Shown piece after piece: positions 57,965 through 64,000 of a stretch of DNA of 64,000 nucleotides. How positions within the stretch are numbered: the first letter of the stretch is position 1; each line of letters begins with the position of its first letter. Made by a program: the position numbers and the translations under genes. The notes under the pieces are model-generated. The model saw only the letters and a list, made by a program, of their open reading frames with translations, was not told where the DNA came from and ran no database searches. Origin of the DNA: Pseudomonadota bacterium (GTDB lineage: Bacteria > Pseudomonadota > Gammaproteobacteria > Acidiferrobacterales > Acidiferrobacteraceae); NCBI GenBank assembly GCA_021819245.1, contig JAKARI010000001.1:124001-188000 (forward strand), read 5' to 3'.

Positions 57965-58249
57965 CTATGGCCGCAGGACGACGCTTGCCCGACCCTTAAG
58001 GGGCAACGGCACCCGCGTATTGAACTCAGGCAAAACGCGCGTATCGAGCCATGCGCGCATGACCATACCTTGCCGGGGATCTTTGCGTTCGAGCTGCACA
58101 ATACCGAGTTCCAGCTCAAGGATCGTGATGGCCGAGAGATACAGGCAACTTGCCTCCACGCGACCGGCCCATTGCTCGACACAAGGATCGGCCTTCCCTG
58201 AGCGAATCTTGCGTAGCTCGGAAATGACATTGGTATCAAGGACAAACAT
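57965..58249 (-). pseudogene. Truncated VapC-type PIN toxin remnant
   Basis: 94 residues beginning MFVLDTNVISELRKIRSGKA with SAITILELELGI, clearly the N-terminal half of a PIN toxin. After about residue 78 it diverges (PLPLKGRASVVLRP) and stops, so the later acidic residues of the active site (DALIAATA-type segment) are missing. The bases downstream contain no frame resembling the lost half. The antitoxin gene upstream is intact and shares a TGATG junction. Confidence 0.8.
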
Positions 58250-58503
58250 CAGGAAAAATCAGCCGGCAGGATACCCATATGGACATGGGGTGGATCAAAC
58301 TCGACATCGGCGAAGGCGGGCATCGCCAATGCATCGGCAATCTTACGATGCTGACCCATGATGCGTTGATAGTCCTCAATGCTGAGCAGCACATGGGCAG
58401 GCTTGCCACGGTCAGTAATGAATACTGGCCCCTTAAGAGCGGCCTTCTTGGCGCGGCTGGTATCCTGATTGAACTCCCGGCTGGAAAGAGTGGTAATTGC
58501 CAT
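58249..58503 (-). CDS. Phd/YefM-family antitoxin partner of the truncated toxin
   Basis: 84 residues with LSSREFNQDTSRAKKAALKG, VFITDRGKPAHVLLSIEDYQ and RIM, the prevent-host-death fold. It appears intact although its toxin partner is truncated, so it may act as a leftover antitoxin or repressor. Confidence 0.88.
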   Translation of the reverse strand: MAITTLSSREFNQDTSRAKKAALKGPVFITDRGKPAHVLLSIEDYQRIMGQHRKIADALAMPAFADVEFDPPHVHMGILPADFS

Positions 58504-58604
58504 AGGCCGCCTCTTGATTTACATAGGCTAATCGACTATGTACAAACATTACTACTTATCGTTTCTCTCGTTAACGGGCCTTGCTCCTCGATGCTTGGCA
58601 TCAA

Positions 58605-59762
58605 TCAATTCTCGGTACGATGATAGAGCGCCATGTACGCGGAATGACTCAAAAGCGGCATGCGCGCCACCGCCAACAGGTCCTCGAGATGCGCAAGGGT
58701 ACTTAAACCCACGAGGGTCGTGCCAAGCCCCGGGGTCGAGCGATTAAATTGCAGGGCGCGCCGGGCGTCGTTGGCCAAACCGGGCATGGCCTGCACGAGG
58801 ATATCAACCGGCTGGCGGGCGAGATGGCCCTTAAACAGCCCGTGGCTTGCCACGGTATAGAGATTGAGCGCCAGGGCCGCCTGCAGGGTCGAGGCCTCCG
58901 CCCCCTCGCCCGTGATCTGATTAAACCGCGAGAAGCCCTCCGGCATGACGGCATTGAACGGCATCTCGATCAGCGCGAAGTGATGGCCGCGCTCAGACCC
59001 CGTCACGGCCTTCGCGGCCTTCCTGGCAAGCGCCATGAGTGAGGCAAGCGACAGAAACGCGGCATCGTCGGTGGCCACGCGAAATGCCTGAAAGCTCGAT
59101 ACCCCGTAATGGGCGATGGCGCCGTCGCGCACCGCCTCCTCGAGCGCCACGAACACCGCGGCAAGCCTATCGATCAAGGCCGCCTTGCCCGCTACCGGGA
59201 TCTGGACCTCCGGCTGATCCACGAGAAAGGCGTCCAGGGTCTCGACCCCGAGGGCCACACGGCTCTGCTCGATCTGGGCACGGATATGGCCGGGGCTCAA
59301 GACATGCGCCCCGGCGCAGTCCTCGCGCCGGCCAAGCCCCTTGGCGCAGATCTCGGCCTCTATATAGGCCTTGGGGTCGGCCGGCATCGCCCCCGGAAAG
59401 GTGACGAAACCGCCCTTGGACATGAGCCACAGGGCCTTGCGATCCACGCCATCGGCAAGCGCGCGGCGCAGGCCCTCGGCAATGGCCGCAAGCGAGCGGC
59501 CATAGCGATAATGGGCGGCGGTATCGACGACATTGAGGCCGCTTGCGAGCCCCTTATGGACGATATCGGCGATCGCCCGGTCGGTGGCGTCATCGGCCGC
59601 CCCCGGGAAGGTCCCAAGCCCGATGGCGCTGAGCTTTATGCGCCCGCGAAAGTCGCTGTAGTGACCGGGGTCAAGACCGCGGGCGCGACTATAGGCACGC
59701 GTGGCCTCGGCGGTCGCAGCCCCGGGGATGACACCCACAGTGCGCCGGCCTAGGAGGCCCAT
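58605..59762 (-). CDS. Aldo/keto reductase family protein
   Basis: 385 residues, longer than the usual ~320. TIM-barrel features include LSAIGLGTFPGAADDATD, NVVDTAAHYRYGRS (catalytic Asp and Tyr) and a lysine in LMSKGGF. The position of the catalytic histidine is not obvious. It begins 13 bases inside the histone-deacetylase-family gene, so the two are co-expressed. The substrate is unknown. Confidence 0.85.
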   Translation of the reverse strand: MGLLGRRTVGVIPGAATAEATRAYSRARGLDPGHYSDFRGRIKLSAIGLGTFPGAADDATDRAIADIVHKGLASGLNVVDTAAHYRYGRSLAAIAEGLRRALADGVDRKALWLMSKGGFVTFPGAMPADPKAYIEAEICAKGLGRREDCAGAHVLSPGHIRAQIEQSRVALGVETLDAFLVDQPEVQIPVAGKAALIDRLAAVFVALEEAVRDGAIAHYGVSSFQAFRVATDDAAFLSLASLMALARKAAKAVTGSERGHHFALIEMPFNAVMPEGFSRFNQITGEGAEASTLQAALALNLYTVASHGLFKGHLARQPVDILVQAMPGLANDARRALQFNRSTPGLGTTLVGLSTLAHLEDLLAVARMPLLSHSAYMALYHRTEN

Positions 59763-60925
59763 AGACGCCTCTTCAAGGCCGGGTGATGCGACAGCGCGAC
59801 CATGAGTTCACGAATCACGGGCCGCACCGGCCGCTCCTCGCCATATTCCAGACGGTTACAGAACAGGCCCTCATAATACGGCTCGTCTTCATCCTCATCC
59901 CAGCCTACGGCACGCAGCGCGCGGCTCGCCGCCTCCGGAAGCGCCACCGGGAGCGCGCGCCCCGACAAAAGCCCCCACACCCCGGTCCAGGCGCGCGCCA
60001 CAAGCAGCGGGTGGTATCCCCCACCCCCGGTGGCGAGTACCGGGATCCCGGCCCCCACGACCTGCGCCACGACAGCCAGAAAACCCGCTGTCGATAACCG
60101 AAACCGGCCCAGGGGGTCGCCAAACAAGGCATCGGTCCCAGCCTGCAAGACGATGGCGTCGGGCCGAAAGCGCTCCAGGACCGGCTGCCACACACCCTCG
60201 AAGATCGTGCGATATTCGCGGTCATGGGTCTCGCGGGGCAGCGGAACATTGAGCACGCATCCCAGTGCTTCAAGCCCCCCTTGATCCTCAAGACGCCCAC
60301 CCTTGAAGGGGTAGGCATAGGCGGTATCCATGTGCAGCGAGATCGTCATGACCGAGGTATCATCCCAAAACGCCTGCTCTACCCCGTCGCCGTGGTGGGC
60401 ATCGATATCGAGGTACAAGACCCGCAGACCCTCGGCGCGCAGCCGCAGAATGGCGAGTACCACATCATTCAGATAACAAAAACCGCGCGCGGCATCCGGC
60501 ACCGCATGATGCATGCCGCCCGCGGGACTAAAGGCATGCCCCCCGGCCAGGACCGCCTCCGCGGCCTGTAGGCTCCCCCCAGCGGCTAGCGCCGGCGTAT
60601 AAAACACACCCGGAAAGTATGGGTTTTCGATCGTGCCCAATTCGTGGCGCGCGCGATCCTCGGACCGCACCCGCCCAAAGGCCTCGGCGCGCCTCAAGGC
60701 ATCGACATAGTCGCGGGTATGAAAGCCTGTCAGCTCAGCCACGCTCGCCGGGCGTGAGGAGACAAACTCGGAGGGCAAAAGGGCCTCATAGGCGGATATC
60801 ACATCGAATGCAAGCGACACGCGCGGAATGGCAAGCGGGTGATTGTGGCCATAACTCGGACGGCGGTAGTGGGGGCCACCCACGAATACCGCGCCACGCC
60901 CGCCCCCCGGCTGCGGTCCGGTCAT
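59750..60925 (-). CDS. Histone deacetylase/AcuC/AphA family protein
   Basis: 391 residues of the arginase-deacetylase fold. Zinc and catalytic residues are seen in GGMHHAVPDAARGFCYLNDV and YLDIDAHHGDGVEQAFW, with the second aspartate in LQAGTDALFGDPLG and a tyrosine in GGGGYH. Bacterial members deacetylate acetyl-lysine, polyamines or acetoin-pathway enzymes; the specific substrate cannot be told. The start overlaps an unknown 137-residue gene as ATGA. Confidence 0.92.
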   Translation of the reverse strand: MTGPQPGGGRGAVFVGGPHYRRPSYGHNHPLAIPRVSLAFDVISAYEALLPSEFVSSRPASVAELTGFHTRDYVDALRRAEAFGRVRSEDRARHELGTIENPYFPGVFYTPALAAGGSLQAAEAVLAGGHAFSPAGGMHHAVPDAARGFCYLNDVVLAILRLRAEGLRVLYLDIDAHHGDGVEQAFWDDTSVMTISLHMDTAYAYPFKGGRLEDQGGLEALGCVLNVPLPRETHDREYRTIFEGVWQPVLERFRPDAIVLQAGTDALFGDPLGRFRLSTAGFLAVVAQVVGAGIPVLATGGGGYHPLLVARAWTGVWGLLSGRALPVALPEAASRALRAVGWDEDEDEPYYEGLFCNRLEYGEERPVRPVIRELMVALSHHPALKRRLWAS

Positions 60926-61335
60926 GCCCCCGTCAGTCCGTGTTCCTTGATGGCGCGCGTGCGCATATAGAGATAGATGTGACGCAGCGTTCGCACCGTC
61001 ATCGCAAGCGGCTGAGGCGGCAGCGCGTCCTCGCGCCCGCTAGCTAGGCAATTGCGGTAATACACGAGCTCGCGCAGGTTATCCCGCACGGCATTGAGCG
61101 AGGGGTCGCCCTTGACAAAAACCTTAAAGACTTCAAGGGGATCGGCGTGTTCATCAAGACCGGTAATCGCATGACCGCAGGCCTGCGCGAAGGCCAGCAT
61201 CAGGTGATTGCTAAGGCGAAGCGCCCGCCCGACGGCCGGTTCGAGAGGAAGGTGCCCCGCGCGCAGGCCCTCCTCGAGGACGCGGATCTCGCCCTCTACC
61301 TCGCGCATCGCAGTCTCAAGCCCCGAGTCTGTCAT
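60922..61335 (-). CDS. Conserved hypothetical protein upstream of the deacetylase
   Basis: 137 residues, helical and soluble: EGEIRVLEEGLRAGHLPLEP, RLSNHLMLAFAQACGHAITG, ELVYYRNCLASGRED. It has three cysteines. No known family recognised. It overlaps the deacetylase gene as ATGA and is divergent from the next gene, so it heads this three-gene operon. Confidence 0.75.
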   Translation of the reverse strand: MTDSGLETAMREVEGEIRVLEEGLRAGHLPLEPAVGRALRLSNHLMLAFAQACGHAITGLDEHADPLEVFKVFVKGDPSLNAVRDNLRELVYYRNCLASGREDALPPQPLAMTVRTLRHIYLYMRTRAIKEHGLTGA

Positions 61336-61420
61336 GCCGCGCTAGACCTCCCGCTCCACATTCCGTAAAATCCCGCCATCTTATCACACCGCCTGCTCAC
61401 TGGCGGCGTCCCGGAGGCCC

Positions 61421-61747
61421 ATGAAAAAGCTCGTCAAGCTCGTGCGTCTGAACAATCTCACCTACAACACCAACCGCGACCCGCAGGTCTACCGCCGCGT
61501 GCCCAAGGTACCGTTTCGCATTCAGGCCCTGCTCGAAGGCGAGGGGCGCGCCCGCGCCCAGGTCGTAGTCGAGGGCGAGACCCAGGCGCGCTGCGATCAG
61601 CAGATCACGCTGCCCAACACCTTCACCTGCGAGGTCGCGTTCGACACCGCCGGCAGCCGCGTAGCCACACTGATCGTCGAAAACGGCGGCGAGTCCTTCC
61701 GGCAGAACCTGCGGCTTGATGTCATGGAGCATGCCTGGATCGGCTGA
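61421..61747 (+). CDS. Hypothetical protein, beta-rich
   Basis: 108 residues, beginning MKKLVKLVRLNNLTYNTNRD, then IQALLEGEGRARAQVVVEGE and CEVAFDTAGSRVATLIVENG. The regular alternation suggests a beta-sandwich. One motif-like piece has two cysteines (ARCDQQITLPNTFTCEV). No signal peptide or known family. Converges with the receiver-like gene one base downstream. Confidence 0.75.
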   Translation: MKKLVKLVRLNNLTYNTNRDPQVYRRVPKVPFRIQALLEGEGRARAQVVVEGETQARCDQQITLPNTFTCEVAFDTAGSRVATLIVENGGESFRQNLRLDVMEHAWIG

Positions 61748-61748
61748 A

Positions 61749-62132
61749 CTACCAAGCGTACTGGGCGAGGAACCGTGGCAACACGGCCACGATCTCCTCG
61801 CGTGAGTAAAAGCGGTCGGCGCGCGCCATCCGCATCTCGTCTTGCATGGCGGCATCCCCGCCAAAGCACAAGACCGCGATCTGCAGGAGATACTCCATCC
61901 GCAAGGTCCTGATCACATCGATCGGGTCGAAGGCCTCGACCTCATCGAGATCGAGCAGCAAAAAACGGTAGAGCAGGATCTCATTCCAGTCACCGGCCTC
62001 GTCTAACGAGGTGATCGCAACCATCTCCCACCCGGAGGGCACCTCTGCCTTCAGCCTTTCACACAAGGCGACATCAGTCGTCATGACCAGAAACCGGCGC
62101 GTCAGACGCGCGGCAATCGTTGGGGCCGCCAT
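61749..62132 (-). CDS. Degenerate receiver-like protein
   Basis: 127 residues resembling a CheY-type receiver: strand RFLVMTTDVALCERL, strand FLLLDLDEVEAFDPIDVIRT with the aspartates at the expected phosphorylation strand, strand LQIAVLCFGG, and a helix DAAMQDEMRMARADRFYSRE. The usual conserved lysine is not clear, so it is probably a non-canonical receiver. It follows the next gene by three bases. Confidence 0.65.
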   Translation of the reverse strand: MAAPTIAARLTRRFLVMTTDVALCERLKAEVPSGWEMVAITSLDEAGDWNEILLYRFLLLDLDEVEAFDPIDVIRTLRMEYLLQIAVLCFGGDAAMQDEMRMARADRFYSREEIVAVLPRFLAQYAW

Positions 62133-62135
62133 AGG

Positions 62136-62537
62136 CTAACCGCCCGCCTCGTCCTCGTCTTCTCCGGGGGTATAGAACTTCCCGAAATAGAAATCGCGGC
62201 GATTGAGGTCTTCGTAGAGCGCTGCGCGCTCACGCACCCCCTGCTCGACGATCTCGGCCATGAACGCCGCCTGCTCGCCATCGAGAATAAAGATGCGGCC
62301 GACCAGGTCCTCATCGACAGTCACGATCCGGGCGCTCAAGCCATCGGGATAATCGATATAGATGAGATAGGACTTGGCCTCGGGGTCCTCGGGATCGAGC
62401 GGCATCATGGTCACCTTGCCAAGCCACGCGAGCCGTGCCGCCTGATTGAATTGGCGGATCTCGAGCTTCTTGCCCTTGCGGTACTTGTTGAGCTCGTTTT
62501 TGATCTGGCCTACATCGGTAACCTTGATCGACTTCAT
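62136..62537 (-). CDS. Conserved hypothetical protein preceding the receiver-like gene
   Basis: 133 residues starting MKSIKVTDVGQIKNELNKYR, then LEIRQFNQAARLAWLGKVTM and EDLVGRIFILDGEQAAFMAE, with an acidic C-terminus. It is soluble and lacks cysteines. ATG at 62537 has a G-rich ribosome site. Three bases separate it from the receiver-like gene, suggesting the two work together. No family recognised. Confidence 0.75.
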   Translation of the reverse strand: MKSIKVTDVGQIKNELNKYRKGKKLEIRQFNQAARLAWLGKVTMMPLDPEDPEAKSYLIYIDYPDGLSARIVTVDEDLVGRIFILDGEQAAFMAEIVEQGVRERAALYEDLNRRDFYFGKFYTPGEDEDEAGG

Positions 62538-62642
62538 GGATGCCCCCGCCAAAACCCCCATTCTAAAGAGGGGCGCGGGAACAGGCAAAGGCGGGCGGCA
62601 GGCCTTGGGCCTGCCGCCCGGGGTGCGACCGCCGGGGAAATG

Positions 62643-63548
62643 CTAGCTGCGGCCTGCCACCTCTTTCATCACCTTACGAATCGCCCCCGGGGCGCTGATG
62701 ATGTTCATAAAGCCATGCGAACCCATCATGGCCGTATCCGGGAAATTGACGGCAATGCGAAAACGCGGACGCAGGGCAATGACGCGCCGGCCGACGACCA
62801 TCATCTCATAGGGCAGATAGGCGTAGCCGCGATAGCGGTGCACATCGATGAGACGCAGGATATGGTGATCCCCGCCCCTGCCGCTCTTGATCCCGAAACC
62901 AAAGACCGTGGTCGGCTTCCGCGTCCCCGGGACGTTCACTTCATAGACGAAGGTCGTCGTCGCGACGTGCTTCATGAGGTTTGCGCGGATCGTATTCACC
63001 GCCGCCGCATGATTGGGGAAGCGGCGCACGTGATCGACATTGTTGAAGTACGGCATGAAGAGCGCATAGTGGTAATTGCCGGGCTTGAGCTCGTCACGCG
63101 TAAGACCCCGCCGCGACCCGAATATCTTCTTTGCGCCCAGCGCACCCTTCAAGGCCGCGTCGGTCTGGGGTAAGGGGCTTAAGCCGTAGGCCACCGCCAG
63201 ATAGTCCGGGTTCACGTAGGACACCTGCCAGCTGCCGTGTACCTTCGTGATCGAGATCCGCTCGACCGCCCCGAAACCGCCGTTTTTGGCATGCGCAGCG
63301 GCATTGAGCATCTCCGGATAGGTCGCACACACGATGGTCGTGCGCCGAAACGGGACATACTGGCCGACGACATGAAAACCATTGGCCATCAAGGCCTGGC
63401 GCGTGGCCGCAACCACCTGGGTCATGGTCTCCGAACCCGGGGCCTCGTGCCCGAGGATAAAGGGCTTGTAGCGCACACTGGCCGCGGCCACCGTGCTGAC
63501 TAAAAGCCCCGCCGCCAGGACATACCCTAGCCATTGCGTCTTCTTCAT
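62643..63548 (-). CDS. Secreted DUF302-like protein
   Basis: 301 residues with a signal peptide (about 1-23, LGYVLAAGLLVSTVAAA). The following domain (TMTQVVAATRQALMANGFHV, VPFRRTTIVCATYPEMLNAA) resembles DUF302 proteins, and the rest (RRFPNHAAAVNTIRANLMKH, PYEMMVVGRR) is unassigned. ATG at 63548 follows AGGGGTG. A terminator of the porin gene lies just upstream, so it has either its own promoter or read-through. Confidence 0.75.
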   Translation of the reverse strand: MKKTQWLGYVLAAGLLVSTVAAASVRYKPFILGHEAPGSETMTQVVAATRQALMANGFHVVGQYVPFRRTTIVCATYPEMLNAAAHAKNGGFGAVERISITKVHGSWQVSYVNPDYLAVAYGLSPLPQTDAALKGALGAKKIFGSRRGLTRDELKPGNYHYALFMPYFNNVDHVRRFPNHAAAVNTIRANLMKHVATTTFVYEVNVPGTRKPTTVFGFGIKSGRGGDHHILRLIDVHRYRGYAYLPYEMMVVGRRVIALRPRFRIAVNFPDTAMMGSHGFMNIISAPGAIRKVMKEVAGRS

Positions 63549-63573
63549 AGATCACCCCTAGTGTTCTTTTCAG

Positions 63574-63599
63574 AAAAAAAAGGGGGCCGCAAAGCCCCC
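63574..63599 (-). terminator. Rho-independent terminator after the FadL-type gene
   Basis: Minus-strand stem GGGGGC/GCCCCC with loop TTTGCG, followed by eight Ts. It lies about 40 bases after the porin stop and 26 bases before the DUF302-like start. Confidence 0.9.
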
Positions 63600-63637
63600 T
63601 CATCTTCACGTAATGTGAATGACAGACGTTTTTATTG

Positions 63638-64000
63638 TTAGAACTTCCATCCCCAGTTCGCCTCGAGCTGGTACTCGTGCATGTCGATCTTGATCGATTG
63701 GCCACCAAAGGCAGTAGGCGTCGTGCCATACAGGGCCTCAGGCAGACCGTACATGGCGGCCACGCTCACATCCTGATGGCGCGCCACGCGGGTCGTGAAG
63801 CCCACCGTCACATGGCGTTGAATGACACCCGGGGCCAGGAGGTTTAGCAAAAGCTGGTTCTGCGGGATCGGTTCGTTATTGTAGGCAAACCCGGCCCGGA
63901 GGGTCGTGCCGCGGGTCACCCGGTACTGATAGCCGATCTTATAGACGTCGATATCCTGCCATCCGAAACCCGAGCCGTTGGTCGCACCGAACGCGGGGGT
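63638..64000 (-). CDS. OmpP1/FadL-type outer membrane protein, C-terminal part (5' cut by window)
   Basis: The last 120 residues of a beta-barrel protein; the frame is open to the window edge. It shows YKIGYQYRVTRGTTLRAGFA, YNNEPIPQNQLLLNLLAPGV and a final strand ending in phenylalanine (WGWKF), which is the outer membrane assembly signal. The pattern fits the FadL/OmpP1 family, used for uptake of fatty acids and other hydrophobic compounds. The start and substrate-binding region lie outside the window. Confidence 0.82.
   Translation of the reverse strand, partial: TPAFGATNGSGFGWQDIDVYKIGYQYRVTRGTTLRAGFAYNNEPIPQNQLLLNLLAPGVIQRHVTVGFTTRVARHQDVSVAAMYGLPEALYGTTPTAFGGQSIKIDMHEYQLEANWGWKF

Overview
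The window looks like a chromosome segment of a GC-rich gammaproteobacterium. It carries a complete System I cytochrome c maturation operon, the pepA-holC-valS order, an lptF-lptG pair, an E. coli-type SOS box, and the trpFBA-accD-folC-dedD-cvpA-purF-metZ and ilvI-ilvH-ilvC-psd-pssA-leuA gene orders common in beta- and gammaproteobacteria. A sulfur-trafficking gene cluster (YeeE/YedE halves, TusA, DsrE proteins, a DsrC homologue, rhodanese folds) and a fluoride-export operon suggest a sulfur-oxidising, probably acid-tolerant organism, perhaps related to Acidiferrobacter. That assignment is inference; no rRNA or other marker gene is present.

Layout. 1-2 kb: 3' part of msrB, an orphan MerR regulator and a secreted unknown. 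2-8.5 kb: ccmFHIABCDEG on the minus strand in a rearranged order. 8.8-16.6 kb: RDD protein, lptFG, pepA-holC-unknown-valS. 16.6-18 kb: sigma70-type promoter, fluoride riboswitch and crcB-DUF190-crcB. 18-24.9 kb: rimI, family 4 uracil-DNA glycosylase, then an 11-gene sulfur/redox operon of small membrane and sulfur-carrier proteins, with a DsrC/TusE homologue upstream. 25-26.4 kb: a GIY-YIG protein and a GAF-LuxR regulator. 26.4-32.1 kb: lexA-imuA-imuB-dnaE2 SOS mutagenesis operon. 32.1-39.1 kb: branched-chain amino acid and phosphatidylethanolamine genes. 39.8-43.9 kb: cysS, gltX, ppiB, lpxH. 43.8-53.1 kb: a trp/fatty-acid/folate/purine/methionine superoperon. 53.2-56.9 kb: a LysR regulator with a degenerate amidotransferase, a TM2-like protein and a PilT/PilU ATPase. 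57.1-58.5 kb: two convergent toxin-antitoxin loci, one with a truncated toxin. 58.6-64 kb: aldo/keto reductase, histone-deacetylase-family protein, several conserved unknowns, a DUF302-like secreted protein and the 3' end of a FadL/OmpP1-type porin.

Genes within operons are packed tightly, mostly through ATGA, GTGA, TTGA, TGATG or TAATG overlaps, and these overlaps decide many of the starts chosen here. The least explained part is the sulfur operon at 19190-23833. It joins a split YeeE/YedE channel and TusA to two related single-span proteins, a 30-residue membrane peptide, a tandem rhodanese lacking both catalytic cysteines, two DsrE-type proteins and a c-type cytochrome without an obvious methionine ligand. 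The nearby DsrC homologue has tryptophan where the C-terminal cysteine should be. No rRNA, tRNA, CRISPR array, insertion sequence or prophage was seen.
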